Shown in pieces: positions 1 to 7,223 of a stretch of DNA of 64,000 nucleotides. The position numbers were made by a program, and so were the translations under genes. The first letter of the stretch is position 1. The number at the start of each line of letters is the position of its first letter. This stretch comes from Sphingopyxis sp. HIX (GTDB lineage Bacteria; Pseudomonadota; Alphaproteobacteria; Sphingomonadales; Sphingomonadaceae). The notes under the pieces are model-generated. The model ran no database searches and was not told where the DNA came from. It saw only the letters and a list, made by a program, of their open reading frames with translations. The stretch lies in the NCBI RefSeq assembly GCF_001468285.1, contig NZ_LNSB01000002.1, positions 62,001 through 126,000 of the forward strand, given 5' to 3'.

Positions 1-568
1 CGAACGCCTGGAAGGCCCGGGCATGGGCGTCGAACACCATCTCCTGGGTCTCGCGCGGATAGGCCCGGATGTAGAAGCGGCGGCTATGGCAGAGGCGCAC
101 GTGGGCGACCTTCACCGTCAGAGGTGTGCCGCCGATCTCGACCTGCTCGTGGCTCCAGTCGAACTGATAGGCGTCGCCCGGCGCGAAGCTCAACGGCACG
201 AAGGCCTCGACCGGAGAGCTCACGCCTCGGTGCTGAACCGACCAGCGCCCCGCATAGCGCCGCACCGCGTCGTAACCGCCGTCATAGCCCTCCCGGCGCA
301 GCAGATCGCTGATCCGCATCAGCGTCAGCCGATCCTTGCGAGCGCCGGACGCATTGGCCTCCAGTAGCGCCTCCAGCCGCTCGATGAACGGCCCCAGCTT
401 CGGGTGCGGCTGCTCGCGGCGCTCGTACTCCAGCGAGGTCGCTCCCGACCTCAAAACCTTGCGCACCGTGTTGCGCGCCAGGCCCATCTCCCGCGCGATC
501 GTCTTCACGCCCTTGCCCCGCGCGAAGTGCTCGCGCCGGATCTTCGCCACCGTCTCCACTACCAACAT
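1..568 (-). CDS. istA: IS21-family transposase IstA, partial (N-terminal about 189 residues)
   Basis: The reading frame opens at an ATG at 568 and runs leftward off the window without a stop, so only the N-terminal part is present. The start reads MLVVETVAKIRREHFARGKG and continues into a helix-turn-helix region (TIAREMGLARNTVRKVLR, about residues 24-41), typical of IS21 IstA DNA-binding domains. Near residue 135 lies FDWSHE, which matches the first catalytic Asp region of the DDE integrase fold, followed by CHSRRFYIRAYPRETQ. IstA cuts and joins the element ends and normally works with the ATPase IstB, which would lie to the left outside the window. The family assignment is strong; whether the element is intact cannot be seen. 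Confidence 0.93.
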   Translation of the reverse strand, partial: MLVVETVAKIRREHFARGKGVKTIAREMGLARNTVRKVLRSGATSLEYERREQPHPKLGPFIERLEALLEANASGARKDRLTLMRISDLLRREGYDGGYDAVRRYAGRWSVQHRGVSSPVEAFVPLSFAPGDAYQFDWSHEQVEIGGTPLTVKVAHVRLCHSRRFYIRAYPRETQEMVFDAHARAFQAF

Positions 569-677
569 CCCCGTCTCGATCCGCGGCTACACAAGCCGCC
601 GATCTGGCCATCAAAGCCTCAAGGACAGGGGGTCATTTTTGGACGCCGATATCCCCGAGATGGGGGTCACTTTTGCA
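569..677. mobile_element. Terminal region of the IS21-type element with repeated end motifs
   Basis: Upstream of istA there are two near-identical direct copies of a terminal motif, GGGGGTCATTTTTG at 628-641 and GGGGGTCACTTTTG at 662-675, 34 bp apart. Read from the outside of the element on the minus strand they give CAAAAGTGACCCCC and CAAAAATGACCCCC. IS21-family elements carry such multiple terminal repeats as transposase binding sites. The outer boundary is probably within a few bases of 677; the target duplication cannot be determined because the other end is outside the window. Confidence 0.75.
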
Positions 678-910
678 AGCCGAAACACACGTATTGGGCT
701 ATCAGCCGAATGCCTGATGAGCATGTGGGGTTCACTGCCTTCCTATGCTCCCATGCCGCTCCAAGCGCCCCTTCTGGTCGCCAGAACTATCGAAACTATA
801 GACACAGGCCATTGGACTTCGATCTGAGGTAAATTCATCTTCTATACCTCAGCGTGCCAGAGAATCGGCGCTGATCTTTTGCGCAAGCCCTCATCGAGGA
901 AGTTCACGCG
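678..910. other. Intergenic stretch between the IS end and dps, no gene recognised
   Basis: Short overlapping frames cross this stretch and the IS end but show no recognisable protein. Near 826-860 there is an AT-richer patch that could hold the dps promoter. No OxyR-type operator was recognised by eye. A GAGGAA ribosome binding site lies just before dps. Confidence 0.5.
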
Positions 911-1405
911 ATGACAAATTCCAGTGCTGCAACCGTGCCTTCACCATCTGACCTCGACGAAAACGCGACCATGACGGTCGCGGATGCGTTGAAGATCATT
1001 TTGGCGAACAGCTATGCGGTCTACCTCAAGACCAAGAACTTTCACTGGCATGTCTCGGGCCCGTACTTCAGGGACTACCATCTGCTTCTTGATGAGCAAG
1101 CTGCGGAGATCCTAGCAGCGACCGATGCGATGGCGGAGCGCGCCCGGAAGACCGGAAATACGACCATACGATCGATCGGCGATATCGCCCGCCACCAGAC
1201 AATCAAGGACAACGACGCGGAATTCGTCACGCCGCAGGACATGCTGGCGGAGCTGCGCGCCGATAATCTTCACATGGTCGAGTCGCTGCGCCGCGCAAAG
1301 GACGTCGCCGACGAGGCGAAGGACAACGCGACCTCCGGCCTGATCGATACCTGGACCGACGAGGCGGAACGCCGAGCGTGGTTCCTTTTCGAAGTTAGCC
1401 GATAG
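911..1405 (+). CDS. dps: Dps/ferritin-like DNA-protection protein
   Basis: Dps proteins form 12-subunit shells that oxidise iron with hydrogen peroxide and can bind DNA, protecting it in stress. The 164-residue product has the Dps length and the ferroxidase signature KTKNFHWHVSGPYFRDYHLLLDEQ, with the His and Asp/Glu ligands in the usual places, followed by DAMAERARKTG. The N-terminus (about 20 residues, Ser/Pro/Ala-rich) could be the DNA-binding tail. The ATG at 911 follows a GAGGAA ribosome binding site. It is followed after 29 bp by an alpha/beta hydrolase gene and then msrA on the same strand, so the three may be one oxidative-stress transcription unit. Confidence 0.93.
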   Translation: MTNSSAATVPSPSDLDENATMTVADALKIILANSYAVYLKTKNFHWHVSGPYFRDYHLLLDEQAAEILAATDAMAERARKTGNTTIRSIGDIARHQTIKDNDAEFVTPQDMLAELRADNLHMVESLRRAKDVADEAKDNATSGLIDTWTDEAERRAWFLFEVSR

Positions 1406-1434
1406 GTCTGCTACTCAAAGGATCGGATCGTTTC

Positions 1435-2289
1435 ATGGCACCTAACGATGGGCAGACCCAGTTCCTCCAGACAGAGGGCGGTAGGATAGCCTTCGACGAT
1501 ACGGGCGGAACCGGACCTCTCGTCGTAGGCATCCCAGGAATGGGAGACCTGCGCTCCGAGTATCGGCTCATCAAGCCCATGCTGCAGCATGCGGGATGCC
1601 GAGTGGTGACGATGGACGTCCGCGGGTTCGGCCAATCGTCGCCGGAGTGGTCGGATTACTCCGCGCGAGCGGTCGGCCGTGACGCCGTCGCCATCCTCCG
1701 ACAGTTGGCTGCCGGGCCAGCCGTGATCATGGGCAACTCGTTCGCAGCCGGCTCCGCGCTTTGGGCTGCCAAGGAAGCTCCTAGTCACGTCAACGGGGTG
1801 GTGCTGCTCGGTCCGATCGTTCGCGACCTTCCCCTCACGACGATCCAGAAACTTGTCCTTGGGCTCGGATTTGCGGGGCCATGGCGAACCTGGTTTTGGA
1901 CCACTTACTGGAGCAGCCTATTCCCGACGAAACCGGCGCCGGATCACGCTGAGGTAAAAGCGGCGATTGCTGCAAACCTCAGGGAGCCAAAGCGCATGCA
2001 GGCTCTCTTGACGATGCTCTCATTGTCGAAGTCCGACACCGCAGCGATCTTGGACGAGATCTCTGTGCCGAGCCTCATCGTCATGGGCACAAAGGATCCC
2101 GATTTCCCGGACCCCGTCGAAGAAGCCCGGAGCTTGGCTTCCAGGCTCAATGGGGAAACCATGATTGTCGAGGGTGCCGGGCACTACCCTCATGTCGAAA
2201 TGGCGAACGATGTCGGACAGCGGATCATCGCGTTCGTGCGCCAGCTCGATAGGTCTGGCCCGGCCGTTGTGCCTTTGCGCGGGAGTTGA
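1435..2289 (+). CDS. Alpha/beta-fold hydrolase
   Basis: A 284-residue alpha/beta hydrolase of unknown substrate. The nucleophile elbow is GNSFAAG with Ser at about residue 102, an acid residue is likely in GTKDPDFPDP (about 221-223), and the catalytic His is in EGAGHYPHVE (about 250). The strand-turn region DVRGFGQSS near residue 61 is also typical. There is no signal peptide, so it should be cytoplasmic. It lies 29 bp after dps, and msrA starts 2 bp after its stop, which suggests co-transcription with these redox-stress genes. Esterases, haloperoxidase-like enzymes and epoxide hydrolases share this pattern, so the reaction cannot be named. Confidence 0.85.
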   Translation: MAPNDGQTQFLQTEGGRIAFDDTGGTGPLVVGIPGMGDLRSEYRLIKPMLQHAGCRVVTMDVRGFGQSSPEWSDYSARAVGRDAVAILRQLAAGPAVIMGNSFAAGSALWAAKEAPSHVNGVVLLGPIVRDLPLTTIQKLVLGLGFAGPWRTWFWTTYWSSLFPTKPAPDHAEVKAAIAANLREPKRMQALLTMLSLSKSDTAAILDEISVPSLIVMGTKDPDFPDPVEEARSLASRLNGETMIVEGAGHYPHVEMANDVGQRIIAFVRQLDRSGPAVVPLRGS

Positions 2290-2291
2290 GT

Positions 2292-2777
2292 ATGGCGAAG
2301 GTGGGCTTTGGAGGAGGTTGCCACTGGTGCACCGAGGGCGTTTTCCAAGCGTTGCGCGGCGTCACGCAGGTCGACCAGGGTTTTCTGCAATCGGCCGCTC
2401 CGGCTGACACCTGGGCCGAGGGGGTGATTGTAACGTTCGAACCCTCCGTTATCGGGCTGGGGACACTGTCCGAGGTGCACCTGCGCACACACTCCGCTAC
2501 ACGTGCCCGCTCACCGCAGAACAAATACCGAAGCGCGATCTATATCTTTGACGAGAGCCAGCGGGTCGAAGCCGACGAGGCGATACGCGAATTCGCTGAG
2601 GAGGCTGGCACGCCCGTCCACACCGTCGTCCTGCCGTTCGCGGGCTTCAAAGCTTCGGACGAGCGCTACCAGAACTATTATCGCACTGACCCGAACAGAC
2701 CCTTCTGTCGTCGATACATCGATCCGAAGCTCGACTTCATCCGCAAACATTTTTCGGAGAACGCGTTGCCTGAGTAG
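2292..2777 (+). CDS. msrA: Peptide-methionine (S)-S-oxide reductase MsrA
   Basis: MsrA reduces methionine-S-sulfoxide in oxidised proteins. The 161-residue product carries the catalytic motif GGGCHWCTE, with the catalytic Cys at residue 10; many MsrA proteins have GCFWC, so His replaces Phe here. Further family blocks are RSPQNKYRSAIY and RYQNYY near the C-terminus. I chose the ATG at 2292, directly after the hydrolase stop, rather than a TTG two codons earlier. Its position behind dps and a hydrolase makes a small oxidative-damage cassette. A separate msrB lies in the core part of the window at 40253, so the R-epimer is served from elsewhere. Confidence 0.9.
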   Translation: MAKVGFGGGCHWCTEGVFQALRGVTQVDQGFLQSAAPADTWAEGVIVTFEPSVIGLGTLSEVHLRTHSATRARSPQNKYRSAIYIFDESQRVEADEAIREFAEEAGTPVHTVVLPFAGFKASDERYQNYYRTDPNRPFCRRYIDPKLDFIRKHFSENALPE

Positions 2778-2966
2778 CCAATGCTGCGCTGGCATTCCTC
2801 CCGACACGGACTTCTGCCGCTTCAGGCGCAGCGTTCAATCAAGCTGGCGGATTGGCGTCCGCAGCGTGGTACACCCCATAAGAGCCGCTTCGCGATCGCT
2901 GCCAAGTCGACGGCCGCAAAAGGTTTGAAGCCGGGCTTTTGAGAACGGCTCGCAACTAGTGATTGT

Positions 2967-3998
2967 CTAGTCGGCTATCGGTCCAAAACGTCTCCCACTC
3001 GCCATTGCCTTGACGTCGTGCAGCCTGTTGCCAAAGGCCGTGAGGAAATCGTCCGCTTCCAATGCCCACATCTTGAACCGGTTGCCGCTGCGGCGAAACA
3101 CAAGAACCTTGCCGTCATAGAGGTCAAAACCATGCGTTTCAGGGATCGGCAGCGTTATCTTCTCCATCAGATTATTGCCAAGTCTTAAGTCTCGCGAAAC
3201 GAGGCCGCCGCTCGGCGGTTCAAATGTAATGGTCCCGATTACCGAGTTGCGCGCAAGATTCGCAGGGGGATTAAAGCCAAAGAAACCGCTCATCCCTCTC
3301 GGCAAATCGATCTGGTTCCCAGGACGATGCGGTCCACGATTCTGTGTGACGTAGCCAGCCTCAATCCAGAACATGTTTGGGGCTGGTTGGCCGGCTTCGT
3401 CCTCATCTTCAGCCGTTACCGCAGCGAAATCTGCCTTCCAGCGTTCCTCATATATCTCCAGGATATCGTCCAGCGGTGTGGCTTGTGCCCAAAGGTCATC
3501 GGCCATCGCCTCGATATTGCGGATCCTGCGTTCGTATTCCACTTGAACATCGGTGCAGATCGAGGCTCCCGCCTCGATACTCTTCCGCAGGCCGTTTGAG
3601 GAAAAGTTGCCGGACCCTACGATCATCCCCGCTCGGCCGTTGGTACGGTTTGCCAATATCGATGACTTCGCATGGAAGTCTCGGCGGGGCAGAAATCCGT
3701 TTTGCTCGACAATCCACGCCCCATCGTAGATGCGGACCTCCGCATTGGGTTTGTCGCTGATTATCCGTAGGGCGTAAGGCTGGGTCCGTCCGTAATCCAG
3801 CCCGAACAACCATCGCGATTGCGTTCCGGCCCAAAAGGCAGGCGACATCGCAATGCTGAAGGCGGAAGCGCCGGACTGAGTGGCGTAGGCGTATACGCCC
3901 AAATATTCTTCCGAGCCGATCCAATCGTGAGCCCGTTGTATCTCCGAGAGGGTCGTAGGTGAATTCTGATCGCTGTGAAGGAACGTGCGCAGCCTCAT
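2967..3998 (-). CDS. PLD-like nuclease-domain protein, last gene of the putative defence operon
   Basis: The 343-residue protein has a phospholipase-D-like core: HAK at about residues 109-111 and GSGNFSSNGL at about 128-137, the pattern of single-motif PLD nucleases. The usual Asp of HxKxxxxD is not at its expected place, so the motif is degenerate. No second HKD motif is visible; single-motif PLD enzymes work as dimers. The start is taken at the ATG whose first bases overlap the stop of the GIY-YIG gene (ATGA), giving MRLRTFLHSD. A longer frame upstream is ignored because it would lie within the previous gene. Role inferred from context: nuclease arm of a restriction-like system, comparable in placement, not in gene set, to DrmC of DISARM. 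Confidence 0.78.
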   Translation of the reverse strand: MRLRTFLHSDQNSPTTLSEIQRAHDWIGSEEYLGVYAYATQSGASAFSIAMSPAFWAGTQSRWLFGLDYGRTQPYALRIISDKPNAEVRIYDGAWIVEQNGFLPRRDFHAKSSILANRTNGRAGMIVGSGNFSSNGLRKSIEAGASICTDVQVEYERRIRNIEAMADDLWAQATPLDDILEIYEERWKADFAAVTAEDEDEAGQPAPNMFWIEAGYVTQNRGPHRPGNQIDLPRGMSGFFGFNPPANLARNSVIGTITFEPPSGGLVSRDLRLGNNLMEKITLPIPETHGFDLYDGKVLVFRRSGNRFKMWALEADDFLTAFGNRLHDVKAMASGRRFGPIAD

Positions 3999-5185
3999 GC
4001 CTTGTTCCCCGATCGAACGAGGGCGGCTTTGCTTGGGTCGTAAACGAACCCAGTGATCGAGCCGTCTTTGATGCGATCGACCGCTTCGTCGATGACGAAC
4101 AGCGGCACAAGAAACCATTCCTGCGGCACCACAGGATTACCGAAGCGATCGGTAATGGTGATGTCCAGCCGCGCGGGATCGAAAACGCGGTGGATGAGAC
4201 GCTCCAGCTTGGCACGATTGATGTTGAAGAGATCGTAGGTCGCGACGATTTCTACGTCGGCCATCATGAATGTCGGCTGCAAGCGCGCGCCTGCGATACG
4301 CTGTTCGACACTCATGTTCGTTACGCCGATCTTGTGGACCAGATCGCGATTAGCGGCAACGGTTGGATAATCGGACTTGCTCCGAAGCACGTAGATCGTG
4401 CCGGAAGCCAGATCATCGCCGGCGTGCTCACCGGAAAACAGCGGCCCTGCAACGGGGTCGGTTATACGCCTTCCGACCTCGTCTTTATGCAGCGCCCGCT
4501 GGAGCGAGCGCATGAGCATATTGCTCTCGGTGCCGTTGTCGAAAACCACACGGAGCCGAGCATCGGTCTTGCCCTGCGCGTTGACGAAGACCTCCTCCAT
4601 ATCGGCAACATAAGCCTTTTGCCCGCTGACGATGAACCATGCGCCGGGGCCGATCTCCGCTTTCATTTCGAACGGACGCGTTTCGCGCAGACCGGAATCG
4701 ATCTCGGCCTGAACGGCTTCGAACAAAGGTTCAAACCGCTCAAAATCCTCACACCGCTCACGGTTGGCGATTTCCTCCGCTGCACGCTTTTCGGCGGTCG
4801 TTCGCACATGACGAAGTTCGGTGATGTCGGCCGATCCTGCCGCGCCTTCTAGCTCGGCGAGTAGCTCATCCTCGTCCATTTCCTCCACCGACGAGGCGGA
4901 AGCGCTCTCCGCACCAGTCAGCAATCCTTGATGGTCGAGCGGCGCTAGAAGGGAGTGGCACTCCTCTAGACCACGAAGACGGTCAAGCCGGACGGCATAG
5001 AGCCGCTCGAAAACATCCCCTTCTTCGCCGTGCTTCGGGGCGCGGCCATGCTCCTCGGTGAAGCGCTGGATTTCCTCAAAACCCGCAATGATGCGCTCCT
5101 CACGCTGGGAGCGTCCGGCGTTCTTTTCCGGCTGGGCAAACTCGGCCAGCTCCTCGCGCAGTTCATCGAGGTTGAGATCACTCAT
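3995..5185 (-). CDS. GIY-YIG nuclease-domain protein (T5orf172/MUG113-like)
   Basis: The 396-residue product has an acidic, probably helical N-terminal half (about residues 1-170, with runs such as EEMDEDELLAELEGAA) and a C-terminal GIY-YIG type domain. The two strands are GTIYVLRS (about 262-269) and KIGVTN (about 285-290), followed by a conserved Arg (EQRI) and by a Glu in AKLERLIHRVF (about 328), as expected for the catalytic Glu. This arrangement matches the T5orf172 branch, which cuts DNA. The start ATG at 5185 overlaps the helicase stop by 8 bp, and its own stop overlaps the PLD gene by 4 bp. I infer a nuclease acting with the helicase and methyltransferase. Confidence 0.8.
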   Translation of the reverse strand: MSDLNLDELREELAEFAQPEKNAGRSQREERIIAGFEEIQRFTEEHGRAPKHGEEGDVFERLYAVRLDRLRGLEECHSLLAPLDHQGLLTGAESASASSVEEMDEDELLAELEGAAGSADITELRHVRTTAEKRAAEEIANRERCEDFERFEPLFEAVQAEIDSGLRETRPFEMKAEIGPGAWFIVSGQKAYVADMEEVFVNAQGKTDARLRVVFDNGTESNMLMRSLQRALHKDEVGRRITDPVAGPLFSGEHAGDDLASGTIYVLRSKSDYPTVAANRDLVHKIGVTNMSVEQRIAGARLQPTFMMADVEIVATYDLFNINRAKLERLIHRVFDPARLDITITDRFGNPVVPQEWFLVPLFVIDEAVDRIKDGSITGFVYDPSKAALVRSGNKA

Positions 5186-7223
5186 AGCGGCCCTCATCCT
5201 TGAAGCGGACAAACGCGGCCGCGCCCTCTGCCATGCGCTTTTCCCACGCATCGGTCGCACTGATGGAAGGAAGCCGTCCGCGCTCGTTCTTGAACTTCAC
5301 GGCGCGCACGGCCAGTTCCTTGGCCTCATCGGGCGTGAGGGTCGTGCGTTTGGCTGCGATGGCGGCAGCTACCTGTTTGAGGCTTTCCTCGCTCATCGTT
5401 TTTGCAAGGATGGCGTATGCTTCGCCGAATGGGTTGATCCGGTCGATAAGATCAATGTCGAGTTCGGTGACGCTAAGCGCGAATTTACGCACGCCATCGA
5501 TCAGGGCAGTGTTAGCGCTCGGCTCGCCATCTGCTTCCTTCTTCGCCTGCTGCGTCAGGGTGAGCGCGGCGATAGCGTGCTGGCGCACCGCCTCCTGGTC
5601 CTCGTCGCTCAGCTCGGGATACTTATCCTTGATGATCTTCCCGAGACGCACTTGCGTAAGCTCCTCTGGCACGAGCTCCTCGTCGAACAGACCTCTCTCG
5701 ATCGCGGTCTTGTCTTGCACGAAGGCCGCGATCACCTCGTTGAGGTCCTCCTGACAGATGCGCGCAGCTTCGCTGGATTTAGGCTCCACAAGCCCGTTGA
5801 TTTCGATCTGGAACTGGCCGGTCTGCTCGTTGAAGCCGACATTGCATTTGGTGGGGTCGTATCCGCCTTCGCCATAGTCGAAGCCAGGCGAAGGGCCGCT
5901 CGCCGGATTCTTTGGCTTGAATTCGAAGCGCGGCGCAAGAACCTGCTCCATGAGGAGGCTTGCGGCGATGGCCTTAAGTGTGTCGTTCACCGCTTCGGTA
6001 ACAGCCGCCTCCGACGCATCGGGTTCCGCGATCAGATTGGTGAAGCGAGCACGGGTCTTGTTCGGCGCATCTCTCGTGGCGCGTCCAATGATCTGGACGA
6101 TCTCGGTCAGGCTGGAGCGGTATCCGACTGTGAGGGCATGCTCACACCAAATCCAGTCAAAACCCTCCTTCGCCATCCCGAGCGCGATGATGATGTCCAC
6201 AAAATCTCGGTTGTTCTTCTGCCTGGGATCCTTGAGCGCCAGCGAGACACGATCCCGCTTGACCGGATCGTCATCGACGAGATCGGCGATGCGCAGAATT
6301 CGCCCCTCGAGCGTTTTGACGAGTTGAAAGCCTGTGAGCGGATCAGCCCCTTGCCACTCGCCCAGCTCGCCGATGATGTGCTCGACCTCCTTGATCTTGT
6401 CCTTCGTGCTCTCGCGCGAGTTGACGTTCGGAATGTGGATGATCGTCTTCTCGGCGGGATCAAGCACCCCAAGAATGTCGTCGGCATAGGAGCCGGAATA
6501 AAAGAAGTATCCGATGTCGAGTTGCTTGAGATACTCGTAGCCGTTGAGCTGCTCGTAATAGGTGTAGGTGACGCTCTCGAACTTCGCTTCGTCGTGCGGC
6601 GCGAGCACGGCCTCCGCGTCGCCACGGAAATACGAGCCCGTCATCGCCACGATATGCACGCGGTCACGGGCCATAAACTGGCCGAGATGCTGACCGAGCT
6701 TGTTGTCGGGATTGGCCGAGACGTGGTGGAACTCGTCCACCGCGATCAGGCGGCCATCGAATCGCTCCACGCCGTATTCGTCCACGGCGAAGCGGAACGT
6801 GGCGTGGGTGCAAACCAGCACCTTGTCCTCGCTATCAAGAAAGGCGACGACGGACTTGACCTTACCGCCGTTGTCCCCGCCAGGCGCATTGCAGAGATTC
6901 CACCTCGGCTCGACATGCCAGTCGGCCTCAAAGCCGTACCGGGTGAGCGGCTCGTCATTGAAGCTGGAGCCGATCGATTTTTCCGGCACGACGATGATAG
7001 CCTGCTTCACGTCTTGATGCGCCAGCTTGTCGAGCGCGATGAACATCAGCGCACGGCTTTTCCCGGAGGCTGGAGGCGACTTGATGAGAAGGTACTGCTC
7101 ACCGCGCTTTTCGAAGGCGCGCTCCTGCATGGGCCGCATGCCGAGCGCATTGGCTTTGGTCGAAGCGCCGTTGCGCACATATGAAACCGAAACAGAGGGG
7201 ACGGATCTCTTTTCGTCGGTCAT
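5178..7223 (-). CDS. DEAD/DEAH-box superfamily 2 helicase
   Basis: The 681-residue protein has the SF2 helicase motifs in order: Walker A SPPASGKS (49-56), DEAH-type box DEFHH (163-167), motif III-like AMTGSY (about 193-198), motif V-like ALGMAKEGFDW (347-357) and motif VI QIIGRATRDA (377-386). This resembles type III Res and related restriction helicases, but no nuclease motif was seen in the C-terminal 280 residues. Its stop is overlapped by the GIY-YIG start, and its start ATG overlaps the methyltransferase stop by 4 bp. The likely role is ATP-driven translocation or DNA opening for the nucleases. It is too short to be DrmA, and no DUF1998 partner is present. Confidence 0.9.
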   Translation of the reverse strand: MTDEKRSVPSVSVSYVRNGASTKANALGMRPMQERAFEKRGEQYLLIKSPPASGKSRALMFIALDKLAHQDVKQAIIVVPEKSIGSSFNDEPLTRYGFEADWHVEPRWNLCNAPGGDNGGKVKSVVAFLDSEDKVLVCTHATFRFAVDEYGVERFDGRLIAVDEFHHVSANPDNKLGQHLGQFMARDRVHIVAMTGSYFRGDAEAVLAPHDEAKFESVTYTYYEQLNGYEYLKQLDIGYFFYSGSYADDILGVLDPAEKTIIHIPNVNSRESTKDKIKEVEHIIGELGEWQGADPLTGFQLVKTLEGRILRIADLVDDDPVKRDRVSLALKDPRQKNNRDFVDIIIALGMAKEGFDWIWCEHALTVGYRSSLTEIVQIIGRATRDAPNKTRARFTNLIAEPDASEAAVTEAVNDTLKAIAASLLMEQVLAPRFEFKPKNPASGPSPGFDYGEGGYDPTKCNVGFNEQTGQFQIEINGLVEPKSSEAARICQEDLNEVIAAFVQDKTAIERGLFDEELVPEELTQVRLGKIIKDKYPELSDEDQEAVRQHAIAALTLTQQAKKEADGEPSANTALIDGVRKFALSVTELDIDLIDRINPFGEAYAILAKTMSEESLKQVAAAIAAKRTTLTPDEAKELAVRAVKFKNERGRLPSISATDAWEKRMAEGAAAFVRFKDEGRYE

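Noticed and set aside
5058-7184. A 708-codon open frame on the plus strand
   Set aside because: It lies opposite the helicase gene, has low-complexity charged composition and no recognisable domain; it is a mirror frame of high-GC coding DNA.
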